Source of the DNA: Cryptomeria japonica
Lineage: Eukaryota > Streptophyta > Pinopsida > Cupressales > Cupressaceae
Direction of reading: 5' to 3'
Assembly (NCBI RefSeq): GCF_030272615.1
Contig: NC_081406.1
Span: 167,383,521-167,447,520 of the forward strand
DNA length: 64,000 bases
Shown: piece after piece, positions 24,871 to 37,312 of the stretch
Numbering within the stretch: position 1 is the first letter of the stretch
Layout of the letters: every line of letters begins with the position of its first letter
Program-made: the position numbers and the translations under genes
The notes under the pieces: model-generated
Database searches by the model: none
What the model saw: only the letters and a program-made list of their open reading frames with translations
What the model was told of the DNA's origin: nothing

Positions 24871-25586
24871 TCAATGGATCTGAGAAGCTCGATAGTCCAC
24901 ATGGGTGTTGACCAAGTTTCACCCAATGACGTGGCATGTACGGAGAAAATCAGAGGACACTTGTTGAAAAGATGAAAGGGTATTTTGCTAACAAAATTGA
25001 AGATTGTGACCGACTTTGCAGCCCTGTCTGCAAGTTGATAGACTCAAAGGCCCATGAGGATGATTGACGAGGATTGACCAAGTGACTTGGATATTGAACT
25101 AGAAGATGTCTGCATGCCGATAGGCAGATTGATCTACATGGTGGCCAACTAACCTTGACCAAATAATTTGAACAAAGGAAATGGAGACATATGGCTCCCT
25201 GGCTAGTCGAAGAAGATATTTGATACACATAAGTCAGTGATGAAGGATTCTAGAGTGGTAGCTGTTGATCTTTTTAGAATAGGTTTGCAAAGGATGGAAA
25301 ACACATTAGTGGAAACCAAGTTGCAAGAAGGCTATGTGGCTTGAGGAAGGATTGCAGATCATTTTGGGCAGAGGAAGATTACTAAACATAGTAATCTTAG
25401 TATAGAGAATGACTAGAAGAAAGATTGGATGCATTTAATATAGGCAGCAAGTATGAGATCATATTAAGGACATAGAATAAAATCTCTTGAGTCACAGACT
25501 TCCAAGACAATTGACTTGAATAAGTATTCAAATCTGTAGTAGAAGAAAATTTGATGTGTATAGAGTTGATCTTATCCAGCAGTAGC

Positions 25587-25594
25587 TATAAATA
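25587..25594 (+). promoter_or_regulatory. LTR promoter TATA box, element C
   Basis: TATAAATA in AT-moderate surroundings, about 690 bp before the LTR end and upstream of the R/U5 repeats. It is the best TATA candidate in this LTR. Transcription would start about 30 bp downstream. Confidence 0.55.
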
Positions 25595-26278
25595 TGATTC
25601 GACATTGGTTGGTGGAAAATAATGATATCTCAACAAGTTGAGTGATGATGTGTTTAGAGAGTATATACAGTGTGCTAAGGAGAAGTGTGTAGTAGTGTGC
25701 TGAATAGAGTTGTGTTGTTGTTGAGAGAGAGATAGTGTGTGTAGCTACCAAGAGAAAAAAAAGCAATAACAAAGCATTCTAGAGAGTAATTTTGTAGCAA
25801 AGAGAAGAAGATAACCAAAGGAAGGGTGAGAAATAGAGGAAAACTTTCAACAGGCAGAGAAACTCATTCTCATGATATGAGAAATGTGAAAGTGTTACAA
25901 CACTCATTTGTAATGAGGTTTCATTATTGCATTGTAAACTTGGACAATCACTGTAAATCGTTGAGTGGGTTCTCAAAGTAGGGGTAGGTGCTCCTTTGAG
26001 TAGGTTCTCATAAAATCAGGGGTTGGTGCTCCTTAGGTTGGTGCCACAAATATGGTAAACTATTATTTACTATGAGGCTGGATTGGAGCAGTAGATTCCA
26101 ACAACTATTCTCAGCGAGGTTTTTCCCACATTAGGTTTTCCTCGTATATCTGGTATTGTGGTTTATCTTTGTGTGTGTGTTCTCAATTAATTTGTAGTAG
26201 CAGTATTATCACGCACAACTAGAAGTTTTAAAATACACTAATTCACCCCCCTCTTAGTGTCCATTTGTGTTCTTGAAT

Positions 26279-26290
26279 TGGTATCAGAGC
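26279..26290 (+). promoter_or_regulatory. primer-binding site of element C
   Basis: TGGTATCAGAGC, identical to the standard copia PBS complementary to the 3' end of initiator-Met tRNA, a few bases after the LTR end. Confidence 0.92.
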
Positions 26291-26351
26291 ACTAGGTTCC
26301 CTTGTAGTAAAAGCTTTCTCTAGCTTGGGTAGATCTTGTCTTATGAACATA

Positions 26352-28440
26352 ATGGCTAGGAATGAATCCTTATCTTCTAAAGAATCTACATTTGATGACA
26401 CAAACTATGCATTATTGAACAGAACAATGGAAAATTACTTGTCCTCTTTAGGATTTGATGTTTGGATGTCAATAAAATTGGTTATATTGTCCCTCAAGTT
26501 CCTCCTACCGACATTGATGCTAAAAGAGAATATGAGAACAATTCCAAAGATAAGAATACAATATTAGGTGGTTTGTTTGATATAGAGTTGATCAAAGTCA
26601 TGCATTGCACATTAGCAAAAGAAACTTGAGACAAGCTACAAAAGATATATGAAGGTGATACCAAAGTGAAAGAAGCCAAACTATAGAATCTAAGAACTCA
26701 GTTTGAAAGTCTAAAAATGAAAGAATAGAAGATAGTTGATTATCTACAAAGAGTGGATGAGACTGTGAGTGCTATAAGAGGACTTGGAGAGGATGTCAAA
26801 TATGAAGTTATTGTCAAAAAGGTTATGAGATCATTAACCTCAAAGTATGATACAAAAGTCTCAGCTATTAAGGAAGCTAAAGACTTAAGTACTTTCTCTA
26901 TGGATGAATTGTTTGGCTCTTTGTCTACCTATGAGATGAGAACAATAAGTGTTGAACCTTCAAAGAGAGAAGATTCCTTCAATACCACACATAAAGGAAA
27001 AGATAAAGCTACAAATGAAGACATAAATGACTCTGATGCTACTGAAGCTAACTTTGTTAGAAAGCTCAAGAAAGGATCAAGAAAGTATAGAGGAAAGCTA
27101 CCTTTCAAGTGCTTTGATAGAAGAAAGATAATTATGTGGAAGATGTCAAGGATAAGAGTAAAAGGTTTTATAAACCAAGAAGAAGAAACTTTCAAAAGAA
27201 TAAAGATATTTACTCAATTGATAGTGATGTCTCTTCTGATGAAAGTGAGTCGGTTGAGGAATACAGTGAAGATGAAAAACAAACTAGTGTCTCCATGGCT
27301 CAAGAGATCCTTAATAAGAAACATAGGGGTGGTCAATCTAAAAATATAGATGATAGTGAGGAAGAAGATGTAGATGATGTAGTTGACTTTGAAGGAGAAT
27401 TGGTTTGTGTTCTTGAAGAACTCAACAAATATAGAAAAGAGTTCAAGAAATACAAGAAGTATGTCATAAGGGAACATGACCTACTAAATAAGAATATTGA
27501 AGAATCAAATAGAAATATTGCTGCTTTAACCACTCCGTTGGATGAAGCTAGAAGAATTTATGAAGTGACTAAATCAAACTTAGAAACCAAAGAGAAAGAA
27601 TATCAAAAGATGGAGGAAGAAGTTGTGATTCTCAAAAAGGAACTTGAAAAGGGAAAAGATGAAGTCAAGGTGAGAACAAAGTATGAGGGAAACACTGATG
27701 CTTTGGATAAAATGCTGAGCAAACAAAAGCACTCAAAAGACATAGAGGGTGTTGGATTTGAGGTTGGTCAATGTTCTAACAGTAAAGATTCATCAGGCAA
27801 GGAGATACTCTTCACCTCTTCAATTGAAAGTGAATTCAACAAACCTTTATAGTCAGCAAGCCCAATGAGAAGAAGACATATGTTGCTGCTACAAAGAATC
27901 AGTCAAGGAACCAACATGCTGATCCTAAAAGAAAAGCTAATGTTGATAATGGAGGCTTCACAAAGGTCAAGGATACACAAAGGGTTAGCTCAAGAAGACT
28001 GAACTATGCTTCTCCAAGGAGATAAATGAGAAACAACTTCAATAATGATTGGTATGTACCTCAATTCCATGTCTACTGCTATAAATGTAATCCTTATGGT
28101 CAAAGAATTGCTGATTGTAAGCTTATGCATAGGTCTCCTCCTAGTTTTGAAAGTAGAAATCAATTTTCTGCTCTAAGGGATATGAATGTTATTTGTTATC
28201 GTTGTAATGGGTATGGTCATAGAAGTTATGAATGTAGGAGAAATGTATCTCAATCCTACAATATATTTTCAAATTCGTCATTCAATGTAAATGTCAAACA
28301 CTATCATTGTCAAAACTTGGGACACATTGAAAAAAAATGCAAGCTTAGAACAACTAAGAAAGAGAAGACAATGTCAACATCTGAACTTAATGTAAAATTA
28401 GAACCGAAAAGGATAGTAGAAAATAAGAAAGAAACTAAAC
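26352..28440 (+). pseudogene. Gag of element C: UBN2-type, coiled coil, zinc knuckles
   Basis: Starts MARNESLSS at 26352, 61 bp after the PBS. The N-terminal part keeps the FDDTNYALL and LGFDVW signatures of copia Gag, followed by the KVMRSLTSKYD and LSTFSMDELFGSL blocks (26753-27349) of the UBN2 family. Next comes an acidic linker and a long coiled coil (27136-27852, different frame), then knuckles: CYKC with Gln for His, an intact CYRC...HRSYEC, and one lacking its first Cys. At least two or three frameshifts and several stops interrupt it. Element D shares the same order of domains. Confidence 0.85.
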
Positions 28441-28816
28441 AAGTATGGGTAGAAAAGGATAAAGATAATGCTGAGTCAATTTTGATTGTTCAAACTGCCC
28501 TACATGCTAAAAGGAAAAACTTGTGGATAGTAGATAGTGGTTGCTCCAACCACATGACTAGTGATAAGAAGAAATTCATCAAATTGGAAGATTGTAATGG
28601 TGGTTCAGTGAGGTTTGGAGACAATTCATCCATCAAAATAAAAAGGCAAAGGTACTCTCAATATTGATGGTAAACTGAAAGCACATGATGCATACTATGT
28701 GGAGGGTTTGAAGCACAATATACTCTATGTGAGTCAAATGTGAGACAAAGGATATAAGTTTACATTTGATTCAAAAGGATTTCAAATCATAAAAGAAAGA
28801 AATGGATAGTTGTTGC
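28441..28816 (+). pseudogene. protease part of pol, element C
   Basis: Contains KNLWIVDSGCSNHM with an intact DSG triad, then GGSVRFGDNSSIKIK. An extra A near 28650 shifts the frame; beyond it the YYVEGLKHN and SQM blocks can be read to the insertion at 28817. It matches the same region of element E closely. Confidence 0.82.
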
Positions 28817-30394
28817 AGAGCTCACGGGGAAAGAAGGGTTATTTACCCACAACCCACAATAACACTCTTCCTAGATACCTTGCTTTCCCAAACACCCATC
28901 CTTCAAGGAATCCTAAGAAACTTGTCACAACACCTTTTAGACCCCTCTGAACACCTAACACACCCCTTGATACAACTTCTCACATAAAATGCCCCATTGA
29001 CTCCATGTCATCACCAAGGAATTCACTTGACTCACAAGGTAACAACACATCATTATTGCAGAGGGTAGACTAGCAATATATTACCATCATTCTTATCATT
29101 GGGAGCCTAAGACACATGAAGGCATCCAATGTTTTGGTTCCACCACACCTTCTAGGGATACTTGCATTGTAAAGGCTTGTTTTGCTACTAGCCTTACTTT
29201 TTGGTTTTATCTTCGATAAATTTAAAACTTCCCACACAAGTCCAAAAACAAGTCCCAATTTTAGATACCCATTAGGCCCCTCCATAACATATTCAAAGAT
29301 GACTCTTGGGTCTCAACATTCAGGGGGTCAATTCAGGATTGCTACCGCTGGCCTAATTGATGAATTAAGTCACCTTTCCAAAGAAACCCCTAAGGACTGA
29401 ACTAATTTATTGAGAAAACTACCTATACCAGGTTTGCACACTCTCCAAACCACCAAATCCACAATTTGATTGGGCCTAGTCCACCGGTTTGTACTTCTAC
29501 AATTAGTTTTTCTTCATTCTCATGACTAGTCACATTGAGATGCCTGGTCTAGGGTTTGAATTTTCTCCCAATTGCCTCCATCTCCTAACTTCAAACTTGT
29601 TTCATCTTAAAATACATACAAAATTCTAACTTTCCATCAAAGTCCTTAATTTTTCTAAGGTGTAAAGTCAAGTTATAAGCAATTTATTGTCAAACCCTAG
29701 GTAGGCGTGGTTTTGATGTCTATTTTCACAAAATTGGTAATAAATCCCAAAAAAATTTATGGATAAAATTGAAACCACTTGCTGAAGGAAGATAACTTAG
29801 TTCCTTAAACATTCATGGTCATTAAAATCAATCATCCAATCTGTACAGAGTTGTACACACAAAAGAACAATAAATTAACTAGGGAAATAGAGTAGTTTTA
29901 TTTATTCAAAGGCAGGGATCACAACAACCTTGAATGCCTCAAACTCCTGAGGTATACATAGACATATGTCAACTTCCTCAACCAACACAAACCTAAATTT
30001 TAACCATATGTTCATTGGGAGGTAAGTTGCACAATTGGTTCAAAAGTTGTCATGCAACTTTTTAGCAATGTTGTAGTTTTTAACAATTTTGCATACACCA
30101 ACTTTCCAAACCCCAAATTACATTTTTTATAGGTCACACATGACCCCTAACATAAAAAAAATCCAATTTTATCATTTTCCTACTCTCCTAAGATCTTTGA
30201 TCAAGTTTGATCATATTGGCCTTTACATGCTTGAAGAGGACCTAGTGGCCTTTAGCCTTACAAAATGGTTTCAAAACCTTACAAGATGACATGAGATGGT
30301 CGATGGGACCTTATTAAAACAAAAATAACCAAAAAAAAATGATGAGTCTTCTTGAATCTTCATGGGCCTCCTAGGTGCTCCTACACCAATAGCC
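28817..30394. mobile_element. 1.58-kb unclassified insertion in pol of element C
   Basis: The protease/integrase linker of element C stops at 28816 and resumes at 30401, judged against element E. TGTTGC occurs on both sides (28811-28816, 30395-30400), and allowing one mismatch the duplication extends to 9 bp (TGTTGCAGA / TGTTGCTGA). There are no clear terminal inverted repeats, no TG...CA ends and no coding frame above 72 codons. A 9-bp duplication would suit a Mutator-like non-autonomous element, but without TIRs I leave it unclassified. Confidence 0.55.
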
Positions 30395-30400
30395 TGTTGC

Positions 30401-32177
30401 TGAAAGAAAAAGGACACATGGCAATGTATATAACCTTAAGGAATTCTTTGAGTCTCAATGTATGATGGGACATGTTGATGAGAGCTAGCTATGGCATAGA
30501 AGGCTTTGTCACATTAAATTTGTTAATCTTGTTAAAGTGAGTAAGAGAAGGTATGTTAGGCATATACCTCATATTATCAAACTAGCAAGCACTTTTTGTG
30601 ATGAGTGTCAAAGAGGAAAACAAACTAAAGAGAGTTTTAAGACAAAGAAGTACTCAACTACAAGGCCTTTAAAGATTGTGCATACTGATTTGTGTGGGCC
30701 TACAAGAACAAGAGCCCTAAATGGAGAAAGATATTTTATGCTACTCATAGATGATTTCTCTAAGATGACATGGGTCACCTTCCTGCAAGACAAGTCTCAT
30801 GCCTATGGAAGATTCAAAATATTCAGAAAAATGGTTGAGAAGGAAAGGAGATGCAAGTTGAAATGTCTAATATTAGACCATGGAGGTGAGTTCACACCAA
30901 GTGAATTTGAATAATATTGTAAGAGGCATGGAATCAAAAGACAATATTCAACCCCTAGGACACCACAACAAAATGGTGTTGTGAAAAGGAAAAATAGGAC
31001 AATCAAGGAGGTGACAAGGAAAATGTTGAATGAAACTAATCTACCTGATGTATACTGGAAAGAAGCATTCCATAATGCTGTATACACATTAAATAGGGTT
31101 CAACTAAGAGTGAACAATAAAATGACACCTTATGAGGAATGTTATGATAGGAAACCATCAGTCAAATATTTCAAGGTGTTTGGTAGCAAATGCTTCATCA
31201 AAAGAGATGAAGATGGATTATGAAGTTTTGATTCAAGAAGTGATGAAGGTATATTCTTTGGTTACTCTACTCATAGAAAGGCCTACAAGTGTTTCAACAA
31301 AAGACTAAAAAAGGTAATTGAGAGTGTACATGTGAAAGTAGATATAGATATACATAAAGGAAGGCAAAAACCAATTACTCAAATTGAAGAACCATATGTT
31401 CAAGATGAAGATCAATCTAAGAGTGAACATGAAGAAGAAGCAACTAGCAAATCCCCAAACAAACATGTGCAAAAGAATCACCCTGAGGATAAAATTATTG
31501 GTAACAAAAATGATGGTGTGCAAACTAGAAGGAGAGATAGGAACACTAAGAAAGTAAAATTTTGTCTTATGACTGAGATGGAACCCATAACATATGATGA
31601 GGCCAGCAAGAGTGAGAAGTGGATAAAGGCTATGGAAGAAGAGTTGTAGCAAATAGAGAAGAGAAAAACTTGGGAATTGGTTCCCAAGCCAGTAGAAAAA
31701 AATGTCATTGGGATAAAATGGGTCTATAGGAACAAGATGAATGAAGAAGGCAAGGTAATAAGGAACAAGGCAAGGTTAGTATTTAAGGGATATGCTCAGG
31801 TAGAGGGCATAGATTTTGAAGAAACATTTGCACCAGTTGCAAGACTTGAAGCTATAAGGACGTTCTTGGCATTATTAGCATATAAAGGATACAAAGTATA
31901 TCAAATGGATGTCAAATATGCATTCTTGAATAACAATCTTGAAGAAGAGGTTTGCATAGAGAAACCTGAAGGTTTTCAGGTACATGAAGATGACAACTTT
32001 GTTTGCAAATTGAAGAAAGCATTATATGGTCTAAAGCATGCACCTAGAGCATAGTATTCTAGGTTGGATAAGTATCTCCATTATCAAGGTTTCAGAAAAG
32101 GAAATGTTGACAACAATTTATATATCAAGGTACATGGAGACCACATGATCATTGTTGTAGTATAGGTAGATGACATT
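30401..32177 (+). pseudogene. integrase and RT N-terminal part of pol, element C
   Basis: Single frame. Integrase: CDECQRGK tail of the zinc domain, HTDLCGP (Asp at 30687), LDHGGEF (Asp at 30876), then NGVVKRKN where the catalytic Glu is Lys (30984-30986). C-terminal blocks YWKEAFHNAVYTLNR, TPYEECYDRKP and KYFKVFGSKCF are present. [64 protein letters not shown]. The catalytic YVDD has lost Tyr to a TAG codon (32164-32166) and is cut by the family X LTR straight after VDD. There are about five in-frame stops. Confidence 0.88.
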
Positions 32178-32631
32178 TGTTGGAATTGCACACTCTAATG
32201 GTAGTTGAAGGTGATTGAAGGCATTGTCATTGATGGAAACCTTGTGGACCTTGTTGGGAGTATTTAAAACTGAGTCAAGTTTATAGGCCCATTTCAAAAT
32301 TTTGCCCTGCATTTCCAAATGATTAAAATAAGTCAGTTTGAATGACCTAGTTAGCAAGGGGGTATAATGGAGCCAGTTGATTTTCAGAGGGTAAGGCTCG
32401 GGATTCATGTCCCACACCTTTCATTTGGCCTATTCAATGATGAGCAACTTTCAGAATTCAGTTTGGAGAAGTTTATCAAGTACCCATTTCGAGGGGTGAG
32501 CTGAAAGTGCATTCTAGGCACAAGTGCAAATTTTATTAAGTAGCCTACTTTGGGTGTTTATATCTTTTGCCCTGTTGATAGTCATGAAAAAATTCAAAAT
32601 GGATTCAATTGTATGCATTAATGTGAGTCAC

Positions 32632-33030
32632 CCTGCAAAATTTCAGGTCTTGACGAATCCATTTGCTCAGTTTTCCAAACCGAATCCGTTTGCAGTTTGT
32701 GTGTTTTGGCAAGTCCCTGTTTCGACAGCTAGTCGGAGCCCTGTTTTGCACAATTGTAAAACTTGCCTCAGTAAGCATCATGCCAAAGTGTTTCTTCCAG
32801 GTTGATGTCAGTATAAATGGTGAGCTACGTTTCAAATTTCAAGTCCTTATGAATCCGTTTGCTCAGTTTTCAAAGCTCAATCTGTTTGTAGTTTGTGATG
32901 TTTGCACAAGTGTAAAAATGTTCCGGTGAGCGTCATGTCAGAATGTTTGTTCCAGGCTAATGTTGGTATAAATGGTGAGCTACATTTCAAATTTCAAGAT
33001 TTTATCAATCCGTTTGATCGGTTTCCAAAA
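32632..33030 (+). repeat. imperfect tandem repeats within the giant LTR
   Basis: Three degenerate units. The anchor 'gaatcc(a/g)tttgctcagtttt' recurs at about 32655 and 32850 and in altered form near 33006; 'atggtgagctac(g/a)tttcaa' recurs at about 32817 and 32973 (156 bp apart). Unit length varies from about 156 to 195 bp. Confidence 0.75.
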
Positions 33031-34979
33031 GGACTCATTTTGCCATCAAATTCAGTTATCCGCACTTCCAGTATTAGATCAGTTAATGTAGCCATTTTGG
33101 TGAGCGCACCGTTTGCATCCTGTCAGTCGGGTGATCGAAATAAGAATTCAAAGATTTAATATGTACTTAAAGGTACCTATGTTCCGAATTTGAGGACCCA
33201 CGGAGGTCGTTTGATATTTTTGAGAAAGGCATCATGTGTTGCCAGAACATTGACTTCATCAGGTCCGCAGTGTCGACAAAGCCAGTTGGGCATTTTCGGA
33301 AATTATTATCTCTTCGCTCGGGACTCGTCTTGAGAAACCGTTTGGTAGATATCATCCTTGTATATCAAAGTACATGCCTGTCAGATGGCGAGCTCCAGAA
33401 AGGTGTTTTGACAGGTTTGAAAATTACGTCATCGCGATTAAATGCGAAAATTGTGGCGTAATTGCCTGAAGGATGTAAAATGCAATTTTATGATCCGAAA
33501 ATGATGCCGATCATTCCCAGAGGTATGTTTGAGGTCTGTGAAGATATTCCAGAGGCCAGTAGCTTGAAAACGAAATTTTTTTTTAGTCAGACCCACTTTG
33601 GTGCACGACTTGGCTCATGGTTGTGCATTAATTTTATGGCGAAATATTTTTAGTTGGAGGAAGGAATGTTTGGTTTTATTAAGTCAAGTTTTTCTTATAT
33701 TGCAATCAGTATATGAGAGGAAAGTAAATGGAATGTGTTTTGAAAAGTTCTGTTGAAACATTCAGCCAAATGTATTTTGGCAGCTGGAGCAGATCGCGAA
33801 ATAGATTGGGGTGAGTGGTAAAAGAAAGTTGAGTGTTTTAAGAAGGTTCCAAGTGTATGCATTTGGTATGAAGCCAAATTTCCTTGGCATGGCATGGTCT
33901 TCCCTCTTTATATGGCATTACACCAAATTTTAACTCTCTAAGCAAGCTGTTCAAAGCATGGCAACATTCAAAATGCACATTCCCAAGTCAAAATGTCAGC
34001 GTGTGTGGTGTTTGGTGAGCAAGTTTTTCAAGAAACTCTTTGCTATTGTAAATGTCAAACATCCTCCCTTCACGTGGAATGGAATTTAAGGCTGTAGAAG
34101 CCTCCAAGCCAAGTGCAAACAATAGTCAAAGCCCCCACGTGTTGCAGCAAGAAGACTGTTAGAAGCTTCAGCAACCATAGTGAAATCTCTTCCTCATGCG
34201 TGGAATGAAGTGGAATGTGGGAAGTGATTAAAGTTTTTAGCAAACTCAAATAGCCATCTTCCCCCTTGCATGGATTTTCGGAGAGTAGCATTTGACCAAA
34301 GTAAAGGCAACAACAGAAATTTGTAACCCAGACTCCATCGTTTTTGCCAGTCTTCCCTGTGTAAAGAATTTTTGGAGGCCACATGAAACTTGCAGCAAGT
34401 GCAAATTGAAATTAGCTTCACGTGGCATGGTGGTAGGAGGCAGCATATAAAATTCAGAGAAAATGCATCTAACAGCAGTGTTGAAAATTAACTTAATGTT
34501 TGGCTTGGCACATGGCTGATAAAAAAGGGGTTTAAATTGAAGTTTCAGCAAATGCAACAACAGTGCATCCTCTCCTTTGTGTGGATGTAAATGGGCAAGA
34601 GGGAAGTCTGCTGAAACTTTCTTGGCAAATACAATAGTAAATGCCTCCCAGTTCACCCTGTGTAACATGACATGGGAAAAGGCATATAAAACTTTCAGCC
34701 AAATGCATTTACCAGCAGCAAAAACTTGAAGAAAATGCACTTGGCTGTTGTAAAGCCCACTCCCCACCATTCTTTGCTAGCATCCTCTCTGTGGCGGTGT
34801 AAAGAGGCGTCATAAACTTCCAAGCAATGCAAACGAATCTGGAAAATGCCATTAAAAACGCAGGAAAAGCTTCAAAAGGGCATTCCCAGGCAAAACGTTT
34901 TGTCCCACATTGGCTGGGCAAGAGAATTTTTAAATGTTTAAATGTAAATCCGCACAGTAGTATAATGTCTAAGCCATAA

Positions 34980-35470
34980 AGGCTTTTGACACAAGGTGCC
35001 CATGGGCGCCCAAGGCGGGCCCACGTGCGAGCATGCTTCCCGAGGCGATGGAGGAGTTGACTGGATGAAGACAAAGTGGATCCCACGCAGGCATGCTTCC
35101 CGAGGCAAAAGGCAAAATTTTGCAGACGAAGGCTGAGTTAAAGAGCGAGCAAGTTCGAGAGAGATCGACGGCTCGCGCTATTTCGCAAAGGGAAGATGCA
35201 CGCGAGTTAAACCAGCGAAATAGCGAGGATGAACGTGAGCCGTCCACGTGGCACGTAGGTGGCGGGTACAGCCAACAGTCCAGCACGCGGGTCCCGATGA
35301 GGTGGCGATGATGTGGCATACAAGCAAGCGGCCAAGTGGCAGTGACGAAGCAGATGACGTGGCGATGATGAAGTGTCATCCCAGGTGGCATCCGGTCAAC
35401 CCCATCGACCAATCAGAGGCCACCACGTGGCAAGGCGTCAGAGCACAAATGGAGGCAAAAAATCAAATTT
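34980..35470 (+). promoter_or_regulatory. GC-rich motif cluster: G-boxes, TGACG, CCAAT
   Basis: A GC-rich island in AT-rich DNA, 100-600 bp upstream of a TATA-like site (about 35574). It holds palindromic CCACGTGG at 35244-35251 and 35423-35430, CACGTG at 35022-35027, TGACGTGGC at 35355-35363, CCAATCAG at about 35409, and a direct repeat of GCATGCTTCCCGAGGC at 35031 and 35091. These are known cores for plant bZIP and bHLH factors. That they drive this LTR is inference. Confidence 0.5.
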
Positions 35471-37312
35471 AAAATGATTAAATAATATAGTTCAAACTAT
35501 ATTGAAATTCGAAATATTTAAATGATGGATCCATGATGAGAATTAATTCGCCCAGGGTCCAATTTTTGGCCAAAGTATAAAGTATTATATATCGCCGGAA
35601 AGCTCTCGGAGCGAGGAATCTGATTATGAAGTTAATTTGGACAAATGTGAAGTATTTTAGAAGCAGTTTTCACGGGAACAAAATTCAGTTAAAGAAGGGA
35701 CACTTGGCAATTCAGTTACAGATTTGATTTGGTTCCCTCTCTCTTTTAATTCCGAATTCTTCTCAGTTGTAAGGGTTCCAGAATTCTGTGAGAATGGCTC
35801 CAGTTTTCATGGCTTCCAATTTTGAGTATTCTTGAAGATTGTATAGGGCAGGGCTTTTCCTTTAGTAATGGAGTTCAATTCTTCGTATAGGTGTTCTTAG
35901 TTGCAGGTTCTCGTGTATGTAAGGCATACATAAATTCACACAGAATTGTCTCTAGATTTGTATTTCCATTTTATCAAATCAGATCCTCAAGGAGGATGAA
36001 ATTTGTTATCTCAAGGAGATAGTTATGATTGTTTGCAGGGATTCTTCAAGGAAGGATTTAAATTCTGTAATAAATCATAAAAAAATGGAATATAGTTTCA
36101 AGATCTGATGATTTTGTGAATGATCTTAGTAATGCATTTATGCAAGGCATTAATGCATGAATATTTAGTAATGAAGATGGATTTGCAATCGAAGCTTTCA
36201 TTTATAGTTTGATGTATGACTCTGTTGCCCTTGGATAAGGCACTGATCTTGCAATTAAAGGGGTTCTCAAACCAATTTAAAATCTAATCAGAATACCTTT
36301 AGTATGTTATGTTTTGAAATGTTTCATCTTTCTCATGCTCAAGCATAGTTGAGTTTCATGTGTAGATCTAGCCCATCTGCAATAAACTACTTGTTTTGGA
36401 GCCCTAGTGAGATCTATCTGTTTATGTTGATGCTGTCATAGGTGTGTAATAGGTTTAATTCTAAGCATCAAAGGTATACCCGCCTAGGTTTTGCAGAGCC
36501 TGAAGAGTAGAAGGATTCATATCCTTGTCATGTTGTCCAAGCCCTGAAGTTCTTCATAGATTGAATTGGCTACTTCATAGATCAATTGCAGGTGTTCTTG
36601 GGTTATCACTTTTGGTGAACAACAGACCTTAAGGTATTTATCTAGTAAATCACCGACAGGCATAGGCACTGGCACCAGCAATGACATCGACATCGACACC
36701 GACAAACACCTCACCGACAGTGACAATAATGTTCACCGACACCCCAGCCGACAGGATTTTGTTTATTGTATTTAATTGTAATATCTTTTTGTAAGCCGAC
36801 ATGGCATATTGTAATAAGACTCATATATAAGTATGAGATCTTGTAGATCATTTTGAAATACATACATGATAGGATGGATATGTAGAGTGAATATTAAGGC
36901 ATATTTTGTAGAAGGGTTTATGGTTATTGTATGAGCTTAAACTGGTACTGAACCTGGCATAGCAGATGCTATTTTGTAGAAGTACATTATATTGGATTCT
37001 CATAATCCATTTTGTAAGTCAGTGAGACTTCCTTTTGTATTTGAGAAGTGAGCTCTAGGCAGTTGGCCTTCCTACATGTGCAAGCACCTTATTGTAAGTA
37101 ATATCCATTCATTGGCCAGTGAGTGAATATTGTGGGTCACAAATCCCACCAAGTTTTTTCCCACACCGGGTTTCCTCGCCAAAAATCTTGTGTTATGGTG
37201 TGTTTTCTATGTTGTCTTTATTGTTCACATTTACTAGATTAATTCTTGTTTAGTGATACATTGTTTTGGAATGCAAAATACTTAATAAGGTCAGAAAATT
37301 TGTTTATCGGTT

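Larger units (their letters stand above)
23841..26275 (+). mobile_element. 5' LTR of element C (left end in the gap)
   Basis: At least 2.4 kb. It ends in the hairpin ACACTAA (26235-26241) with TTAGTGT (26254-26260) around a 12-nt C-rich loop, just before the PBS. Other LTR features in order: a cluster of GATAAG-like motifs (24000-24870), a TATA box (25587-25594), the GGTTGGTGCTCC repeat (25981-26043), and the TTTTTCCC/GGTTTTCC pair near 26120-26150. The 3' LTR start (TGTTGGCATTATTG, 38665) is not found here, so the true left end lies in or beyond the gap. Confidence 0.75.
32252..36624 (+). mobile_element. 4.37-kb LTR-like insertion, probably a giant solo LTR
   Basis: Begins TGTTGGGAGT, ends GAACAACA, and is flanked by the perfect TSD GACCT (32247-32251, 36625-36629). 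I find no internal repeat of its ends, no PBS, no PPT and no coding domain, so a single very long LTR is the simplest reading. It contains tandem quasi-repeats (32632-33030), a 34.0-34.8 kb stretch with repeated 'ccttgcgtggaatg'-type words, a GC-rich motif cluster (34980-35470), and a TATA-like site near 35574. Several open frames (up to 174 codons at 34246-34770, minus) have no recognisable content. A large non-autonomous element of other type is possible. Confidence 0.7.

Noticed and set aside
26279-26290. tRNA-like sequence TGGTATCAGAGC
   Set aside because: It is a primer-binding site complementary to a tRNA end, not a tRNA gene.
28817-30394. Helitron
   Set aside because: No TC start, no CTRR end with hairpin, and flanking duplications are present, which Helitrons do not make.
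34246-35412. Minus-strand frames of 125-174 codons in the giant LTR
   Set aside because: No domain, no codon pattern, overlapping frames, and they lie inside an LTR-like unit; chance frames in GC-richer DNA.
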